Origin: Zygnema circumcarinatum
Taxonomy: Eukaryota; Streptophyta; Zygnematophyceae; Zygnematales; Zygnemataceae
Direction of reading: 5' to 3'
Assembly (NCBI GenBank): GCA_037447605.1
Contig: CM074814.1
Coordinates: forward strand, 2,593,114-2,657,113
DNA length: 64,000 bases
Shown here: one piece after another, positions 36,588 through 49,120 of the stretch
How the letters are laid out: each line of letters starts with the position of its first letter
Numbering within the stretch: position 1 is the first letter of the stretch
The notes under the pieces: generated by a model
The model's database searches: none
The model's input: only the letters and a program-made list of their open reading frames with translations
What the model was told of the DNA's origin: nothing
Position numbers and translations under genes: made by a program

Positions 36588-38142
36588 CAGTAGGGGGTCC
36601 TCATATTTTCCACCCTGGTTCCGGGCAAAATGAGGCGAAAATATTAAATTTGCATATATAAGGTTCGTGTTACGAATAGACGGGCGGTATTATGTTAGAG
36701 TTCATGTTGAGTTGCACGCATCCTACGTAACCCCATATCGTACTGTATTTCCAATTTGCACTCGCATCATTCAACATCGTATTTATCGCCAACATCGCGA
36801 ATTGCAGATACTGTTGCACATACTGTTGCTATCCCACCATTCGGGAGTTTTTGGTATTTGCACTTGACTTGGAAATTTGTATTGTATCTTGATTGTATCC
36901 AGTTAGAGACGGAAAAAAGTAGCGAGCGCCTCTTATGGTTGCATCGTAGCGGGGAGATTAGGTGCGTTTTGCGTAAGCCCGTAACGGCTAGTACAGATAG
37001 TACGGACAGTACGAACAGTACGGATAGTACGGAAAGTACGGCTAACACAAGTTACTGTACAAAAAAGTGGTTTCGGCAAAATTGGGGCGAAAATATTGAG
37101 GACGCACTCCTTGGGGTGTGTAGCACAAGATAAGTGGGGTTAAGGGGAGACTGCTGAGCTAGTTGCAGGTGTTGTACGGCCACTCGCGCGTCCGTGCTGA
37201 AACTGATGAAGGGTTGTGTTGGTGCTGTGGGTCTGCCTGCAGCATCAAGCCAGATAAAAGAGATCAAAGGTGCGCGGCAGCGAAGGCGTGGGACCCAGAG
37301 ATGTTCCACAGGCAGGGCTGGACTCAATGCAGCAAAGAGCCCTTCCTTGGGGGCTCTCTTCCCCTGTCCTCTCTTCGGCTATTCTCTTCGCTAGACTTCT
37401 AGTTATCATCGGTCATTGGGAGGAGTGTAAGGCAGGATATCACAAGATGGTAGCTTGGCATAGTGACAGCAAAGGGAAAATAGGACTCAACTTAGATAAA
37501 GGTTGTGTTTTGGAAACTCACCCCAGCCAGCGATTGGCTGGGGATTGTCATTCCAATGAAAGTGTCTTCTCACTGAAATCTTTGTCTGGCTGGGCTGAAT
37601 GGGATGTCTAAATGCTATCAGCAAGAAGACTCTTTCTCTTTCTCTCCATGCAATGGAACTCTCTCTCTCTCTCTCTTACTTAGCATCTGTTGCTGGAGCT
37701 AAAGAGGCAGAAAAAAGCAGAACAAGACAACAAACCACACAGCAAATACAAATACTAATCCCAGCACTAAAAGACAAACTAGCATCACTGACATCCCATC
37801 TACTTATCACTGACAGTAGATCCTGAGTCTTAGCAGTGACAGTCTCTGATTGGCCAACTGCCCACTGAGAGGCCTGACTGACTACGTGGAGCCTTCTGAT
37901 AGGTCAACAAATGACAATCGGCGGCATTATGCGGCGCTTCCGAGTGCGCCTTGCTGGATGGTGTGCTGTTCCGTGGGCCGCCAACGCATGGCGCCGCCTT
38001 CTCGCATTCTCCGCCGGCAGCTCCTGGATTGTGCTGGTCCGTGACACTGAAGAGGCATATGTCAAGTACAACTGAACTGACGCGGATCCGTCGAGCGCAG
38101 CTCCACTACGCTACAGGTGGTAAATACGAGGACCCCCCACTG
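36588..38142. mobile_element. Non-autonomous TA-target DNA transposon with CAG ends, 1555 bp
   Basis: Terminal inverted repeats of about 27 bp start CAGTRGGGGGTCCTC (4 mismatches) and are flanked by TA at 36586-36587 and 38143-38144. Ignoring it restores the palindrome arm exactly with one TA. CAG ends plus TA target fit pogo/Tigger-type elements. The interior holds a GTACGG-rich minisatellite (about 36990-37045) and no transposase-like frame. Confidence 0.8.
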
Positions 38143-38312
38143 TACGGTACGACCGTACGACCGTACTCGTACGGTCGTACGGTTGTTAATTGTTCAAAAA
38201 GAGTGGGTATAATATATGTAATAAAGTATTTTACTTTGTAATATATTGCTAATTTTAAACCCGTTGTAAATTATATAATATATTCGGAATTTATAACGCG
38301 GGCCATCCCTAG

Positions 38313-39093
38313 TGTACAATAGGGGTATAGGCTAGCGTAGTACACTTTACTGTCGTTAGCCGTTGTCGCCGGTCCTTCGAAGATTTGGTCACAGTCTGAC
38401 AAGAGCGCTAGGAAGACAGCAGGTCTGAATAGGACACGTGGAGGGCGGCGATAGGCCGCGCCACCAGTGGAGTCCGCTTAGAATTGATGAGTGTAGTCTA
38501 GGCACGTGGCGCGCAGCGATAGGCCGCGCGGCTGCAAGTTAGCTTAGTACCGCTTATTGGAGACACGAAGGGACGCGGAAGGTTCGGGCTGCGAGGGAGG
38601 GCGTTTTCGGTACGGACACTCCCACTGTCCATGGCGGCCCCTCAGGCTGAGCTCCCGCGCGGTGCGAGCGAACTCCAGGAGGCGTGGAGCAACTCCACCG
38701 ACATGGAGGTGGCGCACGGTGGAACGTGGAGTTGCTGCAGCTGCTAGTATATAGTTTTCATTTTGCTTATTGTTTAATTAACCCTTAGAACCTTACATCT
38801 TGGCTCGCGGTGCTGAGTGTAGAGGTCTGCTGTATGGGCAGAAGTAGATAGGAGTTTCTGGGCAGAGAATTAGATATCAGCTGCGATCTGAGTTTCTTTG
38901 TATGTCACAACTCTATTTATTTAAGGAGTTTTGAGCCAGAGGGGGCTTTCTCCTTTTACTTCACTTCTCGGTGTTTTATCTTCAGTATTCATTCTCTCTT
39001 TCCAGTGCGTAAATTGGGGGAGGTTTGTTCGCTGAATTACAAGCATGTCTGAGAGTGAGGTTAGTGAGGGAGACCGGGCTCTAGTTTCCAACA
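38313..39093 (+). mobile_element. Solo LTR, family 3, + strand
   Basis: Related to the 963-bp LTR at 23865-30424. It begins TGTACAATAGGGG (the first bases are apparently shortened) and ends TTTCCAACA. An ATG at 39045 starts M-S-E-S-E-V-S-E-G-D-R and stays open to the LTR end. No clear target duplication. Confidence 0.8.
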
Positions 39094-39123
39094 AAGCTCT
39101 GTGATGATGTAATGGTTGACCTG

Positions 39124-39435
39124 CTTGTTTTCTTTCTCCTTCTCTCTCTCTCCTCTGCTCTCTCTCTTTGCTCTCTCCTCTGCTCTCTCTCCTTTGCTCT
39201 TTCTCCTTCTCTCTCTCTCCTCTGCTCTCTCTCCCCTCTGCTCTCTCTCTCCTCTACTCTCTCTCCACTAGTCTCTCCCCTCCTCTCTCTCTCTTCTGCT
39301 CTCTCTCCTTTGCTCTCTGTCTCTCTCTCTCCTCTGCTCTCTCTCTTTTTTACTCTCTCACTCTCCTCTGCTCTCTCTCTCTCCTCTCCTCTGCTCTCTC
39401 TCCTAAGCTCTCTCTCCTCTGCCCTGCTCTCTTTC
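39124..39435. repeat. CTCTCTCCTCTG tandem tract
   Basis: A degenerate repeat of CTCTCTCC and TCTGCT units, without a gene. Confidence 0.93.
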
Positions 39436-39496
39436 TCTGCGAATGTGTCTTTACGGACGTTGCGCTGATGTGTGAGAAGGACAAAACAGGGGGGTG

Positions 39497-39615
39497 AATA
39501 TCCAAAATGGGGAAGGGCGGGATATCCAAAACAGAGAAATGGGGAAGGGCGGACTAGCCAAAATGGGAGGGCGCGATTTAAAAAAAAATAGGGCGGGATA
39601 ACCCAAAAAGGGGAG
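39497..39615. repeat. Five tandem units of GATATCCAAAATGGGGAAGGGCG type
   Basis: Units of 22-30 bp. Related single copies occur at about 36063-36125 (reverse), 14430-14455 and 14787-14812. Confidence 0.8.
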
Positions 39616-39764
39616 CGAAGTATCATTTTCCTATTCTAATTTATCTTTTGTTTGGGAAGAAAATTTTGGATTAACGCCCAAGAATGGATTGGGCAATGAA
39701 AAGTCTAGATGCATAAATATCATTAAAGGCTAGCTGTGAAAATTTTACTCGTATTTCACATCGA

Positions 39765-39850
39765 TCGAACCACCACAAAGAGAACGAGTAGAGCCCTGCA
39801 AAGGGGGGTGTGGGAGCCTGGGACGAAGCTGCGGTGCAGGCTGAAACTGG
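39765..39850 (-). pseudogene. Short LINE fragment
   Basis: It matches 32838-32930 of the larger LINE (shared GAGAGCCCTGCAAA and AAGCTGAAACTGG-like blocks), in the same orientation. Too short and mutated to code. Confidence 0.7.
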
Positions 39851-40684
39851 CCCCGGGTCCGACGAAGGCCATATTACATTTCAGCAACTCTGATCTGACA
39901 GACTGAATTGACCGCTCCGCTCTGCGCCTGGTTTGATTGGTGGGGGTCCCAAAGACGTGTTCTTTTCTAATGACTGGAAAAAAATAAGAGTTGACGCCTA
40001 AGCACTCAGACTATTTACGTTAAGTCAAGCGGGTGTTATCAAGGCGTGTGTACGAGCCAACCTAATGTAACCCGAAAGCAAAAAAACCGCGTTTCAGCAG
40101 CTTTTCATTTTATTTTTCTCCATCAAGGCTTTGGCAATATGAACAAATTTGTTTTTTCTTTTTTAGAAAATGGACGACCTGCTCTGTCGAGCTTGTCCTG
40201 AACAGTCTAAAAACTGCAAACCCAGTTTCATAAAATTAAAGAAGGAAAAAAAGGGAACTGAAAGGCATAAGACCGTTTAGCCAACGTTATTTTTATTCAA
40301 AAGATACCTTCGATAAAGAAAACCCCAAAACTGTTTAAAATACAGAAACAACCACAATATTTAACTAAGTGTGATGGCATCGTACAATGGCCTTTCCTGG
40401 AAAACGAAGAGACGAAGAAGAAGGGCAGAGACAGTACCCCCTCCCCCTCCCCCTCAAGATCCTCTAAAACCCTAAAGCTCCTAAAACAATTGGCTTCCAA
40501 TCTTTATTTTAACGGAAGCAAATAAGCATTAAGTTATTAAGCAGTAGAGCGTAACGCTTATCCATACATCGTAGGTGTACTTTCGCACATAAGCTTAACG
40601 ATATAAACAATGGCCGTAATCAAAACATTCAGTCACATGGAATCCAGTCATGAGTTGTCACGGTTCTCCCATTTCGCTTCGCCT

Positions 40685-40990
40685 GCATCATCGGAGCAAC
40701 TCGGGTTTAGGGTTTTCCAAGAGGGCTTGCTGGGAAGTAGGGCTTTTAGGATTTCTTAGAGGTTTTAGGGTTTTTAGGGTTCCTTAGGAGTCTCAGGGTT
40801 TTGCAGGATCCCCAGGTTTATAGGGTATTGAGCGTTTTCAGGGGTTTTTCAGGGTTTCGTGGGTCCTCAGTGTCTCTTAAGGATTTTTGGGTATTTTAGG
40901 GTCAAATAGAATTCTTTAGGGTTTGCTGGTCACAACAGGCTCTTTTTCAAGTTCAGGGGTTCTCGAAGGGTTTCTTTCGGTTTTCTAGAG
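40685..40990. repeat. Degenerate telomere-like TTTAGGG region
   Basis: Many TTTAGGGT and TTTTAGGG variants are mixed with unrelated bases, in intergenic DNA beyond the 3' end of CAMTA copy 2. Confidence 0.65.
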
Positions 40991-41221
40991 GATAATAGGG
41001 TCATTTGCTGGAACTTAGGGGAGCTAAACTCAGGATCTGTATCAAAGACATCAAAGGCATCATCGAGGGCATCCAAGCGTGAGAGTATTCAGCACGTCTC
41101 ATATTTTTGTGACTGGACAATCACTACTGGCAGAGGGTGGAAGGAGAGAGCGGAGGAATATGGAGAGCCAATGAGAGCAGAGGTGCAGAGATAGAAACAG
41201 GGGGAGTAAACGAGTGTGAGC

Positions 41222-41412
41222 ATTGCAACGGTAGGCGGGGGAGGACAAGGGGGAGAGAGGAGGGGGAAGTGGGAGAAGGGGGGAGAAGGGCGGAGGGAGG
41301 TGGGGAGGGGGGGAGGTGGGGAAGGGAGGGGAAAGGGGAGGAAGGGAAGGGGGGACAGGGGGACAGGAGGACGGGGGGACGGGGGGAGGGGGAAAGGGGC
41401 AGCGGGGAGGGG
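41222..41412. repeat. G-rich GGGGA tract
   Basis: An irregular GGGGAGG repeat just downstream of the last identified exon of CAMTA copy 2. It is C-rich on that gene's sense strand. Confidence 0.9.
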
Positions 41413-41436
41413 GGAGGGAGAGACTGCCGTTCCTAC

Positions 41437-44400
41437 CTGAACCTGTGCTTCCGCATGCAGAAGCTTCGAATACTGCTCTCTCCCACTCGCAGAGTGCAGC
41501 AGCTCGTTCATCCTGCCTACAGCAGTTACCAGCCCTTCGTTCTTTCCTCCCACATCTCTCCACTTCTCCTCCGGCCTCTCACGAATAGAAGGCCCCCGCG
41601 GTATCTGCAGCAGGAGGGGCCTTTGAACCACTAATTTCCCCTGAACTTGGGCAGGCATTCCCCTTTTGGGTAAGTGATCAAGAAAGCGTAGGCCCATTCT
41701 CCTTCTCCTCCACCGGAGGATCGCCTTCTCCACAAAACCTACAGCCCAGCGGAATTTGTTGATCCGCTTGGATGCAGACTGATGGCCCTTCAACTGTGCC
41801 TGGAATGAAAATAATAGAACTCGACCAAAAATAGATCTCTATTTCAGGGTTAGACTGGAATTTAGGGGTCAAACTTAAGGCGAAGAGTTTAGAATTACTG
41901 TGCATAAGGGGCTAGATGGATAAGAGAAGAAAGGAATGGCAGATAACTTCCATGGCCGCAACCATATGTAATGGATGGCGTTATCTACAGGTCTCATTGA
42001 ACAGTCATTTCGCTTTCATACTGAACGATTCTGAAAATGTCTCAAAGAAATCGTAAGGGTTATAATTACCTGCAATCGCTTAATCTTTTGCCGAATTCCC
42101 ACGAACTTCTTCTTGTCTTTCCAGGCTTGGTACTTTTGCAGAAGATTACTTGAAGTGTCAAGATGCAATTTCCTCGAAGGAGCATGACCCTTCCTCATAG
42201 AGACAACTACTTTCCTTTCGCTTTCAGTCAGCCCCAACTCGTCCGCTCCTCCGTCATCCCTCTCTTCTTGCACAAACACTCTCTCTACTCCTTTTTTCCG
42301 AAGGGAAGACAACTCGCATGCAGACTTAATCAGAACTGCCTTTTTGGCTGTCTTTTCCACATCTTCCTTGATATGAGATTCTACATCAACAGCAGACTGT
42401 TCCTGCGAAACTTGATCCATCACCTGCGTCATCAACTCCGGTTCCTGCAGTGACATTGCAGAAAAGCTCCTACTTAGGGCAATTTTAGCTAAGTATGCTG
42501 CAATGCCTTTATGCCCACTTCCTGCTGCTAAGTCTGAAGGTGTAGCTCCTCCAGGCTGATCCTGCCCAGGAGTTACAATCGGGGCAGGAACAGCTCCAGC
42601 AATTAGAAGATTGACGATCACTTTCTCCCTGCATCCATACCGAACGTCTGGAAACACAGTCAAGCTAAATCAACAAGCATTTTCCTTCTTCTCCCTCTCT
42701 GCCCTTCACCCTTTCTTCTGACCCCCGTTCGTTCCTTTTCCACCCACTTCCCACAGCCCGCATCCGTCCCTTCGTTTCCTCCCTCTTCCCTGACCCTCCC
42801 CCTCCTTATTTCCTCTCGTCACCCAATCCCTCTCTCTCCCTCGTCAGCCCCATGCTGCTTCCCTTTCAACTTCAGCCCCTCGCCCACCTCTCCGCTACTC
42901 CCACTTTATCAACAACATCATTGGATTGCATCCTCCCTTTCCCTCTCCCCTCTGCCCACTGCCTTCCTCCTGCACCACTGTCACTGCATGGCGCAGCCTC
43001 TTTCCTTTCCCCTTACTTCCTTTCCGTCATCATCCATACTCCGATTAACAGTTGAAACTTTCACCTCCCTGCCTCTACACCGACCTTTGTTTTTCCTCAG
43101 CTGCTGTTTTTTACCATGTTATTCAGAAGCTTTTCCTTCGATGTCAATTGAACAACTGCTTGAAAAAGAACTGGTCTCGGAAAACACAGACATGGAGCGT
43201 TCAATTGAGCCGTCAAATTATATAACTCAGTTAATGGCGTACATACCTGCCACAAGCTGCAGCCCAATGCAGTGCGGTTCTCCCCCATCCATCGGGCCAA
43301 TCCACATTCACTACCATCCCAGTAAAAAGTGGAATTGCCCACTCATATCCAAGGGCAGAAACCATATGAATAGCTCCAAGCCCCATTTCATCCAAGGAAT
43401 GGAAGCGGGCCTCTGCATTGGGCCCATGTGCCCAGGCTGCAAGCTGGTAGCGCAGGAGCATCATTAAGAGCTGCTCCTGCACAAATCCGGGAGGACTTTC
43501 TTCTGACCGCAATTTTTCAAGCCACACCCACTCATCTTTTCGACATGTTTTTGTCCCCATTTCTGTCTCGTTTTCCTCAGCACGTAGCAACAGACGCACC
43601 AACCGAATAAGCACATTTTGCTCCAGCTCAATTCTCTCAGCATCCAAGTCCTTGGGTCGTGGATTTGTGTGACTCGAGTATTCTATTTCTAGCAATTTGC
43701 TGCACGGCTTTTCATCAAATGTCACTGCGAACGTCACATTGCCTGCCACGTGGGGTGGAGCGTAGCAGCATAGAACACCCGGCCGTACCACAGTAGCCGG
43801 CACCTCCACATTATCGAACAAAACACCCCATTTCGTGTCTCCATCATGTATTTCTGTATTCCCAGCTATCATAATCTACAAAAAACACATCAACTTCAAA
43901 TCAGCCTCAACTCCTAAATCCAGGTGTATGCTTTCTTGTGAGTTCAGTGAGGAGGATGCAGAGAAGAGAGAGGAGGCACTCGAAAGGAAAGCAAGGAACC
44001 GGCACGGACTCAAAACACATTGCAAGAAACAGATATACTAAAGAAGATATGTGTACCTTTGTTTCGCCTTTTGTGTAGCATGTGGAGGGCACAAAATCAA
44101 AAACGTTGAACAATATCTCGGTAGGCGATTCCATACACACTGGAGACCTCCTACTGCCAAGGGAACGTACTTTAGGAACGGGCTGTTCAGGTGCTTGGAG
44201 CTGCTCTCCATATGTAACTTGGGACCACCGCCCAAAACTGTCGTGTTTGTCGAAGTCCGAGAATTGTCCGAAACTTTGTATACTATTGCCCGTACTGCCT
44301 TTCCCGCGAGAAGCAGAGATCATTTCAAGCAGAGTCTGCTCCACAGCGAGAGTTGAGGCGGGTAGAGGTGTATCGAAGTGAGATGAAATGGGTTCATATT

Positions 44401-47400
44401 GACAACCATTTTCGGGATATAGCTCAGAAGGCCATTGGCCAGGGGGTTCTAGTTGCTGCTCCTCCTCCGTGTTATCATTTGGGTCTAACTCCATTGAACT
44501 GCCCTGCAATAAAAATCCCAATTCATATGGACAACTTTCAGATAACATGGGTGCAAACCAAGCGGCACAAATAGCACACGCGCGAAGTAAAGCAGGTAAA
44601 GAAGGGGAGAGAGAGTGGACGGGAGGAGGAATCAAAGAAAAGGAAGGATAATGAGAGACATAAGAGTTAGTGAAGAGGAGGAAAGGGAGATGTAAACAAT
44701 ATGTTTCTTCAGCTAGCAACCTTCTAAGTTTCATGCTTTGTTCACCTTCCCCAAGGGCCCCAGTTCCTTCACAGTATTACATCAAAAAGAGTAAATTCTG
44801 AACGGTTCCTTTCAAAGCTATACCTCGACACCACATGAACGAAATGATATTCGACAATAGATGGTAGTCAAACTTGCAGAAAAACTCATATACAGTTCAA
44901 GTTCAACAAATGCATAGCAGATGCAAGCATGTTTCTTTGAACATGGGAACTCTGTTATCAGGTGAGAACAAACAAAAGGCAGCCTTCAAGTTCTTCACTT
45001 TGCATGGAAAATGGTCCCTACCAGGACTGAGGGCTGCTGTTCAGAATCTATGCGGCGACCTAAGCTTCGCTTCAGTTTGCGATTTGGCAGTGGAGATTGC
45101 AGCTGCATCCAAAAATCAAAGGTCGAAACACAGTCAATTGGTTTGAGATCAAACAACAAAGTCCTTCTCACACAGGAAGGCCCAGTTATGCAACACAACA
45201 CCTTAACATCCTCGAAGGAAAAACAACTGTAAACACAAACCAGCTCTTTTTGGTATGACCGAAGCACGTTCTTACACTCTGCAATTCTGTGACATGTGGA
45301 GGCGGGTAACGAGCCTCACATACACACTAAAAATGGACATCTGGGAACCCATAGTCATCTTTTATCCAATGGACATTATCGTCAAAAACAAGCTCGCTCT
45401 TACTTCAGCTCCACTTTGACATCCTCCGATATCGCCCTCGCTTGACATCCCATTCCATTTCCCCGACCCTGCAGGGTTTGAACTGCCTCTCGAATTTATT
45501 GACCACGACATTGCTTCTGTTTCTGCATTGCTTTCCCCACTTGCCAGATTTTCAAATGTGCCAGGCCATGTTGGATTCCCTTCACGAGGAATTTCTTGCA
45601 ATCCTGACCGGGGCTGTAAATTGGGATCTGGAAATATTCCGTTCCAGCCCCTGCTTGTGTGAGGCCTGTCCAATAAACCAGAGTCTTGACTTTCACTGTC
45701 GGAACCTCCTTCACTTCTTAAGTTTGGCACTGCAAAGAAGAACGAAAAAGATTTTTAATTGAGAGCCTGTGAAAGCACTGGAGAGTTCCCAACGCTGATT
45801 CCTAAGGGCTTAATTTACAAACCCTTTATAATGAATCACCTTTTGATCAACCAAGCGAACTATTTCAGTGCAAAAAAACTAGAGAAAGAAATGAACCCAA
45901 CCACACTTGTGTCTACTTTTGTCAGCCCGCTGATACTGGGAAAGGTTCCCGGGAATATTCTTTCCTCAGGTTGTTCAGGTTGGAATTGAATTGCAAATTC
46001 TGGAGGTGAAGTTGAATGTACATTCACGCCCGACTAATGTGGGACTACACTGCATGCTGTCTGTCCATTACCATTTGACCCATGTGCGAGGGCTGATTCC
46101 GAAACCATTCCTAACTGCACGACAACATCCTTCTCGGTATCCTTGTCATCGAATTCATCTATTTCGTCGTCAATGCCCAACGTGGTTGAAGGCGCTGCCT
46201 GTGGTTCCCGAAAGCCTTTCGCGTCTGGCCGAATGCGTCCCGTTCCCTACGGATGCAGCAGAGTTCAAAAGTGGGAGAGGGGGAGGAGGGTGAGAGGGAC
46301 GGGGCGGGAGGGGGAGGAGGGGTGAGGGGGGAGCGAGAGGGAGGGAGACAGGGGGAGCGAGGGAAGGGAGGGAGAGAGAGGGAGAGAGATCGAGGGAGGG
46401 GGAGGAGGGGGAGGGAGAGGGAGGGGGAAAGAAGGAAACGGAGGGGAGAGGGACTGAGGAAGAGGGAGAGGGAGAGGGAGAGGGAGAGGGNNNNNNNNNN
46501 GAGAGAAAGAGGGAGAGGGAGAGGGAGAGGGACAGGGAGGGAGAGGGAGAGGGAGAGGGAGAGGGAGAGGGAGAGGGAGGGAGAGGGAGAGGGAGAGGGA
46601 GAGTGAGAGGGAGCGGGGGAGGGAGAAATGACTCAGTGAAAGGTCTAGATTGCACAAACTTGCAACATGCAGAAATATGAAGTTTTAGGGTTATGCTTCA
46701 GCCAGGTCATTTCAGTCACAAGTGACGACGACAGAACATACCGGTGGAACTTCTCGATAATGCACCAGCGCAATGTTATCCAAGGGCCTGAAAGAGGAGA
46801 ACTCAACGACAATTAGTTCTACGTTCGGAGGACTTTTGATTTATCTAAACATTTAAATATTCAAAGAACGTAGTTTCTTATCAGTTCGGTGCTGGGCCCT
46901 CCATATTGGAGAGGTGTGAAGAGGGGAAAAAAGCACATTCATGGAGAAACAGTCTTGGAGTGCAAAGGAAACTAACCCTTCCAACATCCAATACACACGT
47001 CTCTGGAATCTCAAATTTTCCTCCGCATGCGCATAGTAGCAGTGTAGCACATCCTTGTTTCCAATCTGCAAATATGAGCTCAAGAAGGCCGCCAAGATCA
47101 GGGTCCGACATTCTAACGATAGAAGAAAGAGAGCATGTAAACAGGGCGATTCATCCTTTGTAGCCAGATAAGTTTATTTTGCAAACGTGCCATGCAACGA
47201 ATCTACGCCCACAATATTTGCGAGAAAATGCTCAGCTCTTCACATGCAATTAGCATACGATTACAAGTAAAGAAATCTCGGAACTTAGCACCTGAAAACG
47301 CTATTACCGAAAAAACTCGCATACACAAATTAAGATCCCACAACAAACCAAACTACTTACCTTAAGTTTTACATGTGTTTCCCGAACAGTCTTGCCATCT

Positions 47401-47999
47401 TTCTTCTTTCGCCAGTTGTGGCCATCTCTACGGAAATAACGGAAGGCTTTACGGTCAAACAGGTACACGGAACCGCCTGCAAAAGATAGTTCCAACGTCA
47501 TTCCAACCATCGAGCTTAGTACTATGAATTCACCGGTCCATATTATGAGATTTTTTTCCAGACATTGGAGTAATTTTGTGCGACAGAGGGCCCTTGTTTC
47601 AATAGTTCGATAGCCGCATTTTGAAAAACAAAGGGTCATTCCACCTCTCTCTCTCTCACACACACTCTTTTCCCCTCCCTCTTAAATCCTCCCTCTCCGT
47701 CTTTCACTGTTCTCACTCCCTCTCCCTCTCCCTCCTCCCTCTCCCTCTCCCTCCCGTTTCCTCCCTCCCTCCCTCTCTCTCTCTCTCCCTCCAGAAAGTT
47801 AGCAACAAACAAAATGTTTGGAGGAGAATGTGAGGTCTTTAAGATGAATTAAACGACTACTCACTGAAAGGTTTCACCGGCGCCTCTTGCTTCAACTGCA
47901 GCTTACAGACTTGATAGATGTGCAGAATCTTCAGAATCTCCGCGGGACTCAGCCAACGCGTTTTTACCTCACGAAGTATCTCACTGATGTCCATGGCGT
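41437..47999 (-). CDS. CAMTA: Calmodulin-binding transcription activator (CAMTA), copy 2; terminal exons not found
   Basis: Exons on the minus strand: 47999-47865, 47476-47361, 47065-46977, 46787-46742, 46246 to about 46072, 45729-45404, 44503-44057, 43875-43257, 42628-42070, 41799-41437. The first four encode CG-1 (TRWLSPAEILKIL, YFRRDGHNWRKKKDGKT, VLHCYYAHAEEN, LDNIALVHY) and have exactly the lengths of copy 1 (135, 116, 89, 46 bp). Exon 43875-43257 has the TIG part (WGVLFDNVEVPATVVRPGVLCC) and ankyrin repeats, and 42628-42070 continues the ankyrins (GGATPSDLAAGSGHKGIAAYLA) into an IQ-like LLQKYQAWKDKKKF. The last exon has INKFRWAVGFVEKAILRWRRRR, the likely calmodulin-binding helix. The IQ is weaker than in copy 1. 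An ATG lies in the first listed exon (47994), but an acceptor precedes it, so the true start may be upstream. The final small exon was not identified. Confidence 0.92.
46262..46620. repeat. (GGGAGA)n tract with a 10-N gap
   Basis: Hexamer GGGAGA/GGGA in the intron between CAMTA copy 2 exons 46787-46742 and 46246-46072. The gap at 46491-46500 lies within it and both sides have the same strand sense. Confidence 0.95.
47640..47793. repeat. CT-rich tract in CAMTA copy 2 intron
   Basis: CCCTCT and CCTCCCT units in the first recognised intron. Confidence 0.9.
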
Positions 48000-49055
48000 C
48001 TGTTGCAACGGAAAGAAACAAGCATTGAAGAAGATTTTAAACAAAAATCGCATAAAAGAAGATAAACTGTGAGCACATTCTTCGTCTGATTAGAAGACAG
48101 AACAACAAAAGCAATGACAGTAGTTGTTATGTCGCACAATAAAGTACATAATAATGTAAGCATATCTCTCTTTTTCGGGAATAAGCATAATCGATTAAAG
48201 TACAGGAATTTGGCCTACGAAAAGAAAAACGTCCTTGCATTTTCACAGAAATCTGCTTCACAATTCATCTATTTCCGAGGAAAAAATTACAATACAAGTC
48301 CTCAAATCTTCCAATTAAACCTAAAAATGGAAGAAAGGCAGCTCAACTATAAGATATGACCTCAACTCCATTCTTTTGTCAAAAGAAAAAAAAACCAGCT
48401 CTTCCGATTCATGCAATCAGGCACTCATGATTCAAGAAAACGGCACCGGCCCCCCTTGCCTGCATGCGAAGCTCCAGCAGCCGCCATACCTGCACCGCCG
48501 CCTCCTGCAGCTCCTTCCCTGCAGGCCCCCATGGCTGCCCAGGCCCTTCCAAATAGCCCTGCCTTGCCCTTGCGAAGAGGCGGCTTCTTTCAGGAAAAGG
48601 ACCTGCAACGGCAAGCGCTTACAATGACCAGCAGCCAATCAAAGGCCGTCACGTGGACATAGTTCCACGTGGCATTTTATGAGTGGATACACATGGTATG
48701 ACTGGACAGGCTGCTGAAGTCAAAGCTTGTCGCGGAGTCCTGGAGCTCCAAAGGGACTCTCGTAGGCAATTTTGGATTTTAGCGACCGTACAGTGTACAG
48801 AAGACCGTACTGCACCTCTAGCTCTGGCCGACAGCTTTTGGTCGACGGCCGGCTGTGCGCGGCAGCCCACACTTTAACGGCCAAATTTGGCCGGCAAAAA
48901 AATGTTTACATATTTTCCATTACTGTTTCTAAATTGAACGCTCCCTCTGTCTCCTGTTATCCCTTTCAGCATATCATCGGTACTCAGCAACGTACGAATT
49001 CACCAGGGAGCGGCGCCGCCTGTTGGAAGTGCTTTCTCAGTACAATCTCTCTACA

Positions 49056-49120
<65 letters not shown>

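Larger units (their letters stand above)
35085..38262. mobile_element. Palindromic element with about 345-bp arms, containing two younger insertions
   Basis: After leaving out the TRIM (35252-35695) and the CAG/TA element (36588-38142), the left arm (about 35085-35872) is the reverse complement of the right arm (about 36366-38262). Shared landmarks are CGTTTTGGCGTTGGCGTTG, GCCGTTATCTAGTCGTCA, AAGGCGTTGTAAA and ATTGTTC..GAGTGGGTATAAT. The loop 35873-36365 contains a LINE fragment. No transposase was seen. The outer ends and any target duplication could not be fixed. Confidence 0.75.

Noticed and set aside
40297-40500. Short minus-strand frame of 67 codons
   Set aside because: No domain, no splice context and no similarity to neighbours.
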